64,000 nucleotides of DNA from Ceriagrion tenellum. Its lineage: Eukaryota; Arthropoda; Insecta; Odonata; Coenagrionidae. Under the pieces are notes generated by a model. That model did no database searches. It was not told the origin of the DNA and saw only the letters and a list, made by a program, of their open reading frames with translations. The stretch lies in contig OY720643.1 in assembly GCA_963169105.1 (NCBI GenBank), positions 27,128,373-27,192,372 of the forward strand, written 5' to 3'. Positions 22,464 through 34,294 of the stretch are shown piece by piece; the first letter of the stretch is position 1; every line of letters begins with the position of its first letter. Position numbers and translations under genes: made by a program.

Positions 22464-22501
22464 AAGTGCCAAACGTCAACGAAAGTTAACGTTTGGCACT
22501 T
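22464..22501. repeat. Strong isolated hairpin with GAAA loop
   Basis: AAGTGCCAAACGTCAAC at 22464-22480 and GTTAACGTTTGGCACTT at 22485-22501 pair over 17 bp with one mismatch around a GAAA tetraloop. It sits alone in AT-rich DNA. It could be a miRNA-like hairpin remnant, a protein-binding palindrome or a foldback insertion. No target duplication seen. Confidence 0.75.
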
Positions 22502-23840
22502 AAGGACACCAATATCGCCAGCAACATGAAGTATTTCCGCCATGATAACATAGATATATTTCTTACTCAATTAGATCTCTTCCCATTCATTTAAAATTCA
22601 AACCAAGAGAATACAATATCCAGAATGCATTAAAATGTGAAATATTTGTAATTCAAACGTGCCACGTTAACTTAATTCCTTTAACTATTTAATAATTCTA
22701 TTATCTGTCGAAGGCGATTATTCTATACACAAAATAACTTCTTCGCGGTATATTTCCAACCTATGAAAAAAAAATTTAATGACTAACGTTAATTTTGGTG
22801 AACCAGGATGCATCTTCTCACAACCACCGATGGTGACGCAAAAAATGTTCTTTACATTTAACATTTAGTAGAAAATCACGTACCACGACCCCATTAAATC
22901 CAGATAAAAATAAAAATTTAACTTTAAAAGAAAAGCGCAATATTTTGTTATGTATAAATCCACCCACAAAGAAAACCCAAATACAAGACACTCTCCTAGA
23001 GCAAACGCTCTTCTGATTTCAATGCGTGCATAGAAGCTAGTAATTTTATTGCATCAAATAATTCACATGCGTGTGTTCAAAGTGATTTAATAATGATATC
23101 TTCTGCGCTCACCTGCTCCAACGCAGACTAAACCCTTCACTTTAGAAACGAAATTTTCAGCCAGCCATATTCCATGCAATGTCATAGCAAAACATTTCTC
23201 TTGTATGGACTCACTTTGTTCTCGGCTTTTGCCATTGTATTTTCAAAGCGATTGGCGGACTCCCTTGTTCCCATTTACGCAGTTGCCCTTTTGAAGTGGA
23301 ACTATTTGCAATTACCGCCGTATTGTGGATAAATACGGCTACCGTGAGAACTAATAATTATCAACAAAGGCAGTTTCTCGAAAGAGAGGTACAAAGTGTA
23401 AAATAAACACGCTTAACCGCAGAGTGACCTCAATTTGGGCACTACCAACAATCCCGCTTCGTAAAGTAATTAGAGGTGAGGGTTGAATGCGTAAAGCCTT
23501 TGTTACTTATAAAATCACCCTTTGCATTCAGGGACTTGGTAAATACTGATCACGAGTACCCATGCGGAGAAGCACTTAAAAGCGGAAGGTTTTGTTGATT
23601 TCAAGTACTGACTCGCCTATTAGACGCTCTCTTTGATTGAAAAGTGACAAAGAGAAATTCTATTTTCAGAATTCGGACAGATATACACACGCATTCACAG
23701 CACATAGCACGTCTGTATCTTCATTTAAAAATGTGTAGGCGCTATCGATGTGCCCTCGCGCGAATCTCTTTATCCTACTACGCCATTAATTGAGCTCATT
23801 TTAACGGATTCACATCTATCAGGTATAGTTTAAGACAGAA
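22502..23840. other. Non-coding stretch
   Basis: Moderately AT-rich, no supported gene or repeat. Confidence 0.4.
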
Positions 23841-23844
23841 AAAA

Positions 23845-24385
23845 CTATCTAGAGAGCAGTGGAGGGAGTCGTGGAGGACTCTACCAAATAACAAACTCCG
23901 CAGCGTCAAGGCGACAACGTCAGTGTGGCCCTCGTCCGTCAGGAGCAGCCGAAGAGAGGAAGTCGTGATCACACGTATGAGGATAGGGCACTGCCCTTTG
24001 ACTCACGCCTTTCTCTTTACGGAGGAGAAATAAGCTGCTCAATGTGATGAGAGCAGGTGCCCTCTTAGAATTCGGCATATCCTGATGGAGTGTGACAAGT
24101 ATCGTGACGCGTGAAAACGGTTCAATATAGGGGGAGACCTAGAATCCATTCTAGGAGACGACCCTATTATTTTAACCCGTATAATTTTATTACTTAAAGA
24201 GGTTGGACTTTTTAATAAAATTTTACCGTATACGCCTGTTTTCTTCTTTAGTTAAATATATGTATTTGAAGTGTACACTATTGTAAATATTGTCATTTTT
24301 ATCAACGGACTGTGTGGCGGTGCAAAATGACGTAGCCGTCGGCGTAACCTACAACATCAAAACTACTAAACTACTATCTACAGAG
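23845..24385 (+). pseudogene. Jockey/I-like LINE, 3' end of ORF2 and 3' UTR
   Basis: Frame from 23881 reads LPNNKLRSVKATTSVWPSSV then REEVVITRMRIGHCPLTHAF, the conserved region just before the C-terminal Cys/His motif of Jockey/I-type LINE ORF2 proteins. A stop then interrupts, and a shifted frame gives AQCDESRCPLRIRHILMEC (a C-x5-C-x6-H-x4-C cluster). It continues as DLESILGDDPIILTR and LLLKEVGLFNKI, the typical C-terminus. About 140 bp of 3' UTR follow, ending near ACTACTAAACTACTATCTAC. Reverse transcriptase and endonuclease are absent, as usual for a 5'-truncated insertion. No clear target duplication was found. Confidence 0.8.
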
Positions 24386-25560
24386 TATATTTTACTTCTT
24401 TTCACCTGCGAATTATTTAACATAGATTTTAGCTGTATATAAACTCTTCCCTTTAATTCATCCCCAACCCATCAATTAGTGAGCAATTAAGACGGACTGA
24501 TCCAAACGTAGCAGCCCCCAAATCCTAAAGATATATCACTTGTTTTTATCGCAAGCTGATATCTTTTTCATGGCACACACCTTCAGAGAGGGTGCTTTTT
24601 CGGACAATTTACGGTCAAATTAGCCACTACCTTTAACCGTGAGATGCTTCATCTTACACATATTTAACTATTAATGACGTTAGTAAAATGTTTTCTGCTC
24701 TATTTTCGCAGCTTATTTAAACTAAAACCTCTGTCACACATTCCAAAAACAAATTTCGGCTTATAATTTTCGTACGACTACGAACTCATTGACATAATAA
24801 AAAATAAGGACGTAATATGAAAACCATATTGAAAAGTATAGAAAGATGGCTACAGCACTGGGTTCTTATTCCCTGGTCTAGATTCGTAGTTCGGGAAAAA
24901 ATTCTGAGAAATTACTCTACATCATATTTAATTGCTGCAGAAAGAGTAATTGGAAGAGTATTTCTCCATCCTATTGTGGTAGACAACGGATATATTGGTT
25001 AATTTAGTGAAAAGTAGTTAATTTTTTACCACAAGTTTTTCTTCACCAACTATTTTTTTACTTTTAATCAATGTAAGCATCTCTTACCAGTGTATCGTAC
25101 ATTCATTTATTCATCATAAGGGATTGAGATTAAGCCATCAATAGCGCGGGCAAACCATGCTGAGTACAATATTTTTGCCCTCCAATAATGGTTTAATCAC
25201 ATGCCCTGACGATTCATAAATTAAACTGTTGAACGTTGAAGAGAGGTGATTCAATTGATTGTTTGATGACCAACCCTCAGGAAAAATCGTAAGTGTATAA
25301 AAGTGGTGAAAATATGTTTGAATTAAGAGAAATCTTTACCTTGCTACAAATATTCCCGCGGATTTGGCATATTTAATTAATATTAGGGTCCTTCCCGCGT
25401 TTCAGCATTTTGTTGGGCAGCTGTTTTGCCGACATCCTGTCGGCATTATCACGAAATTTTTCGTATTTGTTTCCTAATTGCCCATAATTCTATTTTAAAT
25501 GAATGCGAAGTCCTCAAAAATCCTTTCTGCAAAAAAATCAACCGAAGAGACGAGAAAGGT
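24386..25560. other. AT-rich non-coding stretch
   Basis: No supported gene. A 61-codon frame at 24817-25002 matches nothing I recognise. Confidence 0.4.
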
Positions 25561-26010
25561 AGCAGGTAATCAAGTTAATGAGTGAATATTACTTGAACTA
25601 TCCGTAGACAAACCTGTCCCCAGGTACGTGCGTGACTTAACTTAAGGAGGACGTGCATGTAGCTTTCACCCGATGGGGAAGCGTCGCATGGCCGCGAGCA
25701 GGTAAGTGGCCACGAAGAAGAAGTAGCAACGGGACGATTCCGTGACGAGGGGCACTTACACAAAAGAAGACCTTCCTCCACGCTCCGGACAACACGCCGA
25801 GACCCATTCACGCCTTATTCTGAGCGGCAACAAGGGATGTTAACAGCCTCAGACAGACGGGAAGGATGGAAGGGGAGGGGGATCTGAGATGGGACCTTAC
25901 TAACGCTTGGAAAGAGTGGCGGAGGAAGACCACGGGACTCATGGCGAGTAATAGGGGCTGGAGCAAGATGAAGGAGCGTGAGAAAATGAAAATATGAAAG
26001 AGGAAATGAT
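25561..26010. other. GC-rich island
   Basis: CpG-containing, moderately GC-rich segment between AT-rich flanks. Contains a 78-codon minus-strand frame with no recognisable domain. I see no promoter or splice pattern that would make it a gene. Confidence 0.35.
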
Positions 26011-26593
26011 AAAGATTACTTTCCCCGTCATTCCACTATCGCTAAAATGGTACATTTCTCATTATAGAATGAAACCTTTCATTTAAGGTATTCTTACACT
26101 ATAAAAAATCAAGTATGTTTAAATATAACGTATTTTCTGAATTATAAATTAAATTTTCAATTTAGAATTCAAGAATCAATGTATTTTCCGTGTCCATCCT
26201 CTTCCACCGGAGAGAGGGTCGGGAAATTTTGTATTTAACGTGGGTTCTTGCCCTTGGGGTCGGAGGTCAATGATCATACACAAGATTTTAATGAAAAAGG
26301 TGCATATACCATGACATTTCAAATTGTCACCGTGTTTTTCCTGTCCACTACATATTTTGTCTTTTTGAATGGTTCAACTACGCCAGAATGTGTTAACAGC
26401 TAACTCATTGGCATTTGTACTATTTTTATATTGAACTTTAATAAAAATATGGTTTAATAGGATAAAAACTTACAATAAAAGTATTCCAATTATTACACGA
26501 AATATTTATGTTGCATACGTACCACACTCGTTACCTTTCCCAAAAAGTTAATATATTTTAATAGTAATGATAACACTTAACTTTTTTTTTTTT

Positions 26594-26631
26594 GCTACGA
26601 CCCGGGTTTCGACATTCGACGTCATCTTCAG
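26594..26631 (-). ncRNA. Hammerhead-like motif
   Basis: Minus strand: CTGAAGA, T, GAC, 7-nt loop, GTC, GAAA, then CCCGGG and TC. GAAA's last A with CCC/GGG and T forms a closed stem III position followed by C, giving a GUC cleavage-type triplet. Stem I is not evident here. Confidence 0.5.
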
Positions 26632-26649
26632 GTCCATGATGACCCAGAT

Positions 26650-26686
26650 CTGAAGATGACGTCGAACGCCGAAACCCGGGTCGTAG
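26650..26686 (+). ncRNA. Hammerhead-like motif
   Basis: Mirror copy: CTGAAGA, T, GAC, loop, GCC (one mismatch in stem II), GAAA, CCCGGG, TC. Same layout as the minus-strand partner. Confidence 0.5.
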
Positions 26687-26989
26687 CCAATAAAAATATG
26701 TAGAAAAACAAAGAAAAGTGTTATCATTACAATGTTAACAGATCAACCAAGTTACGTCTGATACTACCAATTAATATATTTTTGTTCATGTATGTATGTT
26801 TTCTTTACCGTTTTCACCGTTATATTAAAAAATATGCCTGTATTTCACACCAATATTCCGAGCATATAAAATAATTTTCTACAATGATCGTATCTCTCTC
26901 CCCTTGTGTCTGTTTAAGAGCCCTACATCATAATTAACCGAGATTAATACATATTTTTACCATTATAATATCCCACGTGCTCTCTCTCC

Positions 26990-27420
26990 AGCCACAATTA
27001 CCGAATTCTTTTCCCCTCCCTTCCACTTAGCTCTCTACATCATAAAGTTTCCCCTCTTTATCCATGCATTGCGTGAGTTCCGATGCGGAGGAGGGTTGAG
27101 CCTGGAAATGAAAAGAAGGCGTTCTCTTTTCTTCGGGAGCGACAAAGCGATTTGCACGGAAGGAACGCGCTGTGATGAAGTGGTAAAGAGCTCATGGGGG
27201 GGATCATTAAGGGGAGGTGAGAACTAGGGGAGAAAATATGTGGGTTGAGGTGGTAAGCGAGAGGGGATGATTTTCGACCCGGAAACGATTCTCCGGGAGA
27301 GGGGTGGGAGGAAGAGTTACGGTGTTGCAGGAGAGGGTGGTGCGGTGACTGTAGTAGAAAATGAAACGCTGATCTTTTTGGAATAACATGAGGTTTATCT
27401 AAAATGCGGATACCAACCCG
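26990..27420. other. GC-rich, purine-rich segment
   Basis: Plus strand purine-rich from 27080 to 27370 with several G runs. The long minus-strand frame (27058-27423) is P/S/H/R-rich and overlaps a second frame, so it is judged to be composition. Confidence 0.35.
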
Positions 27421-29240
27421 CAAGAGAAAAATACCAGAATAAAAATGTGTCGAGTGTTGTGCTTAAGAGTAGAATAGAATACAATGTTTTTTGTTCGGGG
27501 AAAACAATTCTCATGGAACATGATAAAAAGTAATTATTACAGTAGTCACTATCGAGCCATAACAAGCATACCAACATAACCAGCATTATTTTTGTTACAC
27601 CAGATAACAATTACAAATTCATATCACTTGATTATTAGAAGAATGTATTGCATACATACAAAATTTAAAAAAATAAATAAATACCGAAAATATATACAAA
27701 ATACAATGCTATAAAAAGAAAAACAGATCATTAGCAGAATATTAAATATACAAATTAAGTTTTTATTCATCGGACAGGGAATATATCCACATAGTTACCC
27801 TATATTTGACATGTGCCAAGTTCTAAATGGGTTTCACTTACTCAGGGAGTGTATTTTATAGTTTGTATGAAGTTACCCAGAAGGATCAGCCATATATATT
27901 TAAACGGAAAGGAGGAACGTATACTTCCTCAGCGCATTGATAGAGCAACTTGCGACAACTAATCTTTTAACAACCCCTGCTGAAAAAATGAATGCCTGCA
28001 TCACTGGAAAAAATTAGGGAGGAAAAGCAGTGAGCATTTATACACAGGAAGAATATATAATCTTAATATTCATATATCAACAACGGCAATCAGCTATTAT
28101 AAATTACGATACCGGTTTGACCCAATTTTCACCTTAAAGTCCTTTATCTGAGAATAACAAACTCATTATAGTCTGCATTGGCCTGAATTCAAATAGTTAG
28201 ACAATACGATACTTCAATACCCGATTAATTGGATGAAATGTACCGATCTTACCTTGAGAACAGAAACAATTAATAACTATTACGCCATTAAAATGTGGAA
28301 AAAATTATCAGAAGCATGGCGATAAAAATGTTGTAAACGGCAAGAAAAATGTGGAACTAAGGCAGGAAACTGTGATGTTCACCGCTCAAAAATCCCTCAA
28401 CCTCAAGTACAAATATCTCAGTTAATTTCAATAAGAAAGTTCCTATCATTGGTGTTTACGCTAATTTGTTAATTCTTCAGGGCATATAAATTTAATAAAC
28501 CATGCCTTGGAGTACGTCTTGAACAAATCTATGCCCATGACTATTCCACTCGAATCTGTCATTGCACTGAGGTTCTGCTGAAAGAAATGTCAAATACACA
28601 ATTGTTTTGCATAAAACTTGTATCCCGTATAGCCACTGCTCAACCACGTCAGACAAGAAAACATAATAGTGTTGTCATCGCCTAACTAATGGCCACTATA
28701 CCACTTAGATCATGATAGCTCAAAACCCAGATATGAGGTTGCATTATGGAAAAAAAATTTTGCAGGAAACTCTATATTCATGAAATGCTTTTTCATGGCG
28801 ATGATTGCATGAAAACTACTGCGACAGTATCTTTGGTTTCGGATAAAAATTTCCTATGAATTTTTGAGACGGTGACCAAGATTTTGCATAATGTATTCAA
28901 TTTTACAGCAATTTTTAGATAATATAATTGCGAGAACAAGCGTACTATCTGAAAAAATATGAAAATAATAATAATAACTTGTCTTTTATTGTGAGCGAAT
29001 TTAGGACTGTACAGTCCCCTCTTACAATTAAATCATTTGACATACAAACATCCATCGGAATTCGAAAATTACGATATCGAAAATTTTTCGGGCTTAATTA
29101 CCAGTCTCTAATACGTGGTTTCATATTTTCTCGTTTAAAGGTGGAGAGACAATAACGATTGTTTCAGCCCTGGAAGTCTCCAGATTTAATATTCCGGACG
29201 CTTCCTGGAACCGCCGATACGGCTCGTGTCAATAGAACGA
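27421..29240. other. AT-rich non-coding stretch
   Basis: No supported gene. A small (AAT)n run lies at about 28962-28976. Confidence 0.4.
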
Positions 29241-29725
29241 CAAACGATCAGACCTCTCCTCCATGCAACTGGAAACCTCCTCGCCATGCCTAAGTATGCA
29301 CGTATGAACCCGCAACCGAACCCACCAAGCAGAATCGCGACCCTCATGGAACTCACCTGCCACTTGCCATCGACGAATCCCTACGCTCCGACGCCATGGC
29401 GAGGTTTGGGTGGGAGGTAGGTTTCCACCCCTTCACTCGCCCACCAAAGCCACCCCTCAACCTCCCAAAAGCCAACCCCAACATTTCCACCCGGCCATCC
29501 AACCCCCATCCTCTCATCATTCCGCGTCTCGCATTCTCTTTTCAATATATATTCCTCCTCGACTCCTCTTTTCTCCTTCCTCCTTTCCTCATCCCCCGAC
29601 TCCCACAAAATCATTCCTCCTCTTCTCCCATTCTCAACCGACGAGCCAGGTGGGGCGCGGTCAGGTCTTCCAACTCTCCCGGTTTTTCCTCAGCGCAACT
29701 CATAAAGCATTCCTCCCCTTTTTAT
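29241..29725. other. GC-rich, pyrimidine-rich island
   Basis: Plus strand rich in CCTCC and CCCC tracts. Two overlapping frames of 110-117 codons occur here in different phases and are P/S/F-rich, consistent with composition rather than a gene. Confidence 0.35.
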
Positions 29726-29861
29726 TGCGCGTTCTACCTTGAGCAATAATGTATCTTTGATACATAGCTATCCCCTACCTCAGTAAATTTTCAAGTATAT
29801 AAGAAACTCTTCTTGAATTCAATCCTTTCAGGCGTAACATTGCGAGTCCATTATTGTATAA

Positions 29862-30008
29862 ATAATTACAATACCAACTATGTTTCAATCCACGGACTTT
29901 TTTATTCGTACAACTAGTTTTAACCCTTCTGCATCATCTTTAGGTACCAAATATGTGCCTGAAATAAACTCTTTGGATTGAAATAGGGTTGGTATCGTCA
30001 TTATTAAT
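29862..30008. mobile_element. Palindrome-flanked hammerhead-like element
   Basis: Outer arms AATAATTACAATACCAAC... (29862-29892) and its imperfect complement (29974-30008) pair over about 30 bp, including TTTCAATCCA with TGGATTGAAA. Between them lies one hammerhead-like motif on the minus strand. It resembles the paired-motif palindromes with one inner motif lost. Confidence 0.6.
29908..29947 (-). ncRNA. Hammerhead-like motif, decayed core
   Basis: Minus strand: GTAC, CTAAAGA, TGATGCAGAAGGGTTA, AAA, then CTAGTT, GTAC. The flanking GTAC/GTAC can pair as stem I, and ACT/AGT forms stem III followed by U. The core has G-to-A changes, so activity is unlikely. Confidence 0.45.
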
Positions 30009-30902
30009 TCTAACTATTCTTGAGCGGGGAATGAAAAATTTCAAAATCCTTTAAAATGGAGTGCTGGGCAGGAAACAAGCTAATTATTTATCACGAAAAT
30101 ACACCATTATCAACAAAATGGCGTACTTGCCATTACCATGGTGCGTGGCAGCTGGAATAACAGAAACATTAGAACATTATGTAACTTTATCTTCTGACCT
30201 GATATCTGAATGGCGTCGCATTATTACTAAAGAAAAGCACAAAGATATGCTAAGGGTGGCTATCATCGCGCATTTTGTCATCTTTGATACAGACTAGAAA
30301 CCACGTAAATTGATACAGACTGAAAATGAAATACAAGGCGATAAACAAATAATATTTATTCTTGAGATGAATAACGAATACATTTCCACAAAGTGTCGTC
30401 ACTGACAATATCCCCCTCGCCCACATTCAGAATAAAACAAATGTTTGCGGTTATTGCCAAAAATATTTGGAAACACATTTTTTTAACTAGCCCAGATTAT
30501 GCTAAAACATATAGAAAACTTCGGAAACTATATCATGATAGTTTTATTCCCGAAAAACTACATAGTGGAAGTTAAAACAAAAAACTTTTCAAGATTTCAA
30601 TATTAATAAAAAGCCACCCAACTCCAAGAGGTACATTTTAGGGTTAAAAGTTTACTCCATTACGTAAAATTAATTTATAAAAATTCAATGGATGTCATCG
30701 ACCGGAACATAAGATAACTGTTTGACTTAGTTTGGCTCGGTGCGTAACTGGCTCACGAACATCTGACCGTTAATTTAGATATTTCCGTTCGAGCCCCTAA
30801 CAAGTCAAATTGCAAAGGAAATGGTTGTAGGCTTCAATTTGTGAAAGTTTATTATTACGGAATAATATAATTACTTTGTTAACTCCGCTTGAGATTTATT
30901 AT

Positions 30903-30934
30903 TCCCGGATTCCGACACATTGTGTCATCTTCCT
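30903..30934 (-). ncRNA. Hammerhead-like motif, solitary and decayed
   Basis: Minus strand: GGAAGA, T, GACAC, AAT, GTGTC, GGAA, TCCGGGA. Stem II is a perfect 5 bp. The core start (CT) is lost and GAAA is GGAA. Recognised mainly by stem II and the CCGG palindrome after it. Confidence 0.4.
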
Positions 30935-31379
30935 CTAAATTACATTTGCGTGTCCAAAAACATGTGAAATGTCTACGTTTCTCACAAAGAAAAGGTGACT
31001 GCCGTAATGAAACGGATGACTAAATTATTTTACTGTTAAAAATTAAGCATTAAGTTAATAAGATGAAAAATGCGCAATTGTTTGAAATATAGGGAAAATA
31101 TCCATTCTCTATCTGCTATTCTATCCATTGCTGCTTTCAATTCTTATAGCTTCCCTCTTTAGGATTTGTATCCAAATAGCAATTGTCGCTTCGAGGAAAT
31201 TTGTCGTGAGAGTTATATTATTATAGAAAGAGGATTATAGAAATGTAGAGTGAAAAATGGGTATTTATGACGGGATAATTATATACCGGAAAGAGAATTT
31301 TTCCAAGATAACTACACGGACAAAGGCCAACAAAAAACTTCTACTTGAGGTTCGCCGTGCTTCATTCAAACGCCGTCCT

Positions 31380-31760
31380 CAACATGTAAAATTCAGTCGA
31401 ATTCCGGAGTGAAATTTTTGCTCTGCCTCATTTTCCACGGGAAAAGTTGGCAACCCTTGCCGCAACTCTGTATCTCGATCACGTTCGCCGTCAACCCATC
31501 CCATTTGCCCATCACCTCCTGACGCTCCCCCCCACCCATCTATCCTCTCCTCACCTCCCTCCACCCTCCCGAGTCCCTCACCCCATTCTCATCACATCCC
31601 CGACTCCACCACTCCAATATTTGCGATACTCTTAAGGGACTCCCTTTCGCGAGGGCTACACGAGGCGCTGTATCTCAGTCGAAACGAGGCATCAGGGGGG
31701 GGAGGTGAAAAGGGAGGGACTGGATAGTGAGAGATAGAGAGAATGAGATGGCCGACAGGT
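31380..31760. other. Pyrimidine-rich then purine-rich segment
   Basis: Plus strand pyrimidine-rich (31490-31620), then purine-rich (31690-31760). Short frames on each strand look like composition. No gene called. Confidence 0.35.
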
Positions 31761-32253
31761 TACCGAAAATGTGACCGAAGCCGCTTCAATATCATGCATC
31801 AATCTGAACGAGACAGAGGTGCTGTAAAAATTGATGGAGATGGGGATTGTTTTATAAAATGAGCAGAAATTAATGGCCAAAAACCATTTTCTTGAGATTA
31901 AAACCATTAACTTAGATACTTTAACTACACGGCATATAAATTTATCTAGTGGTTCATTCTCTAAGCGGATACATAGCTACTTCGGAGAAATTCTCAAATA
32001 ATTATCGTAATAAAGTCTTGCTCATCCCGTATTTAACTTCAGTAATACTCACAATCTCAAAATATATAGTCTTTTACTATTACAATTATTACTACTACAC
32101 TATAACTATACTATTTATGATTGATAAAACTTCCCGGCATCTTTCATCTCCTATTTACGTAAATCATTGCATGATGCAAGGATAAAACCGTATATTGATA
32201 GGTATATAGCGGACATTTTTCCTTGATATAAGATTCTCATTTTGACAGTATTT

Positions 32254-32606
32254 ACATCTACATACTACCCCGCGAGCCGCCATTTGGGCATGTGGCAGGG
32301 GGTGGTATGTCACCAGCCGTGTAAAGATGTAAAAGTTTTGGAGGTGAAAAGGTGACATGTCCTATGAGAGTGTATTTGGAGCAGCTCAGTTTCTATTGTG
32401 GTCGCTTATTGTGCGCGGAAAGAACGAGGTTTTGTACCTATCTGTTCAGCAGAGTATATCTCTTATTTTGTCGCATCTGTCAGTCCTACATATGTAGTGA
32501 GGCGTCATGATAATATTCTCTGTGTCGCTCTGAAAAATATCAGTTCCGAATTTATCAAGCAGCCTAAGCCTATCATGCAGCCTCCGAGTCTCTAGGGGTT
32601 CCCACC
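32254..32606 (+). repeat. Dispersed repeat family, copy 1
   Basis: Begins ACATCTACATACTACCCCGC and ends near GTCTCTAGGGGTTCCCACC. It aligns along its length with the copy at 33947-34294, sharing for example CACCAGCCGTGTAAA and GCGCGGAAAGAACGAG. The CATCTACAT...GGCAGGGG opening resembles a repeat widespread in arthropod genomes, probably a LINE 3' region, but I cannot assign the clade. No coding capacity seen. Confidence 0.8.
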
Positions 32607-33946
32607 TTAATGTAAATGAAAGCAAGTTTACAATAAACTTTAAATAAGTAATAATGGCATCATTTTAGGGACACATTTATCATGGATAAATAATATTTGG
32701 ATGCAATACGAGCATTCGAAAATCATATCGCTACTAAAAGCACCAGAAGTCTTTTGAACCGAAGTATGGAGTTGCCTTTCGCAAGCAGCAAATTTGGTAA
32801 CACTGGTTCCCAAGAAGAGGGGTAAGATGAAATAGGTTTTTGGGTAAGATGGGTTCCCGTTGTGATTTCGAATGGGAAGGGAATGAGGTTCCTAGGACTC
32901 CGCTAGCACTGTCATTGAAGGAGACGGGTTGAGAGGGCGTGGTAAAATGGAGAAACGATTCTCAGGGAACGAATATATTTCGCGCGGTAAATCACACCTT
33001 CGACTTATATTGTTGCGGAGCAAGGGACTGGCATCGCGATGGGAGACTTGTCGAGTCTGGATTGAAAAAGAAAAATGAAACCAACGGGGAGGGAGGATAG
33101 TGACTTGTGGAACTCCTGGATGCGTCTGGGCCCGCACCATTTGCAAACCCTCTCGCTCTTTCTCTCTTCCATTCTTTCTCGAGTCAGGTCCTCTAGAGTG
33201 AAGACGGGTCCCCTTACCTCTCAATTAAATATTCGATCAATGGAAGGGGATGCACGAGACGCCTCCACAGCAGTCGTGCGAAAAGAATCTTCAATAACAC
33301 CCATTGGAAAGGATTCCTCAAATTCCCCATATTGCTCTTCCATAGAGGAGAGAGAATCTATGGAGTAATAATCCTAACATCCAATATTTAGCGCATTTTT
33401 CCCTAAACTTATGGAACTGAAACAGCTCAGGGAAGCTAGATATTGATAATTTCAGGATAAAACGCTTCATTGATTACACTTGAGAGGTCTCAAGACGTTT
33501 TACTACGTGGAAATATGTAAGAGATTCGAAGCAAAAATAATGCCACGATCCGATATTCACAAATAAGGAAAACCTACCTGTATCAAGTTTATGTAAAACC
33601 CATTATCTCAAGAAACATACGTTTTTTACGTAAATGTTTGGAACAGATAAAACTTCTTTACATATGTCATCACCTAGTTACGACAATTATATCAAGAAGA
33701 GAAGAATGAGAGGGCCTTTTTGAGAACCTTCTGACATTCAACTGATTGTGTAGTAGAAAAAGCCAATATTTTTCAAGTTTTCAAAAATAAAAAAAAATTA
33801 AATACAAAAGTTTCCGTCCTACATTATAGATAACACTTCTTTTTTTTCAAATAATGGCTAGTCTTCTGACAATCTATTGGAAATTTAAAAATTCTAGTAA
33901 GAGGAATCACGAAAATACTAGGTATTTCCTCATAATTTTTCGACAG
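32607..33946. other. Non-coding stretch between repeat copies
   Basis: Contains a moderately GC-rich stretch (32880-33360) with overlapping frames on opposite strands (32892-33224 and 33075-33368), neither with a recognisable domain. Confidence 0.35.
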
Positions 33947-34294
33947 ACATCTACATCTATATGATACCCTGTGAGCTACCGCATGGGCGTGTGGCAGGGG
34001 ATGTTAGGTCACCAGCCGTGTAAATATGTAAAGTTTTGGCAGGTGAAATGGTGACGTGTATTATGGGAGTGTATTTAGTGGAGCTTATTATTTATTGTGG
34101 TCGCTCATTGTGCGCGGAAAGAACGAGTTTTTGTAAATATCTATTAGGAAATGTATATTTCTTATTTAATCACTTTTTTCAGACCTAGGGATGTAGTGAG
34201 GCGCCATGATCTCTGTGTTGCTCTGAAATGCACCACTTTTCACAATCATCCTAAGCCTAGAGTGTAGCCTCCGATTTTCTAGAGGCTCCCACCA
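33947..34294 (+). repeat. Dispersed repeat family, copy 2
   Basis: Begins ACATCTACATCTATATGATA and ends near TCTAGAGGCTCCCACC. Colinear with copy 1 about 1.7 kb upstream, same orientation, with moderate divergence and small indels. Similarity may extend to about 34460, which I could not confirm against copy 1. Confidence 0.8.

Larger units (their letters stand above)
26548..26782. mobile_element. Palindromic hammerhead-like element with 12-bp direct repeats
   Basis: TTAATATATTTT at 26548-26559 recurs at 26771-26782, bounding 211 bp. Inside, outer arms read TAATGATAACACTT (left) and AAGTGTTATCATTA (right). Inner arms each carry GCTACGACCCGGGTTTCG or its complement. So two hammerhead-like motifs lie back to back. 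The left inner arm is followed outward by a T-rich run and the right by AT-rich sequence with an A-rich stretch. The direct repeats suggest target-site duplication by retrotransposition. AT-rich direct repeats of this length can also arise by chance. Confidence 0.65.

Noticed and set aside
30061..30297. 78-codon frame with a CVAAGITETLEHYV phrase
   Set aside because: Faintly like the Cys/His end of LINE ORF2, but only one Cys is present and flanks do not continue the similarity.
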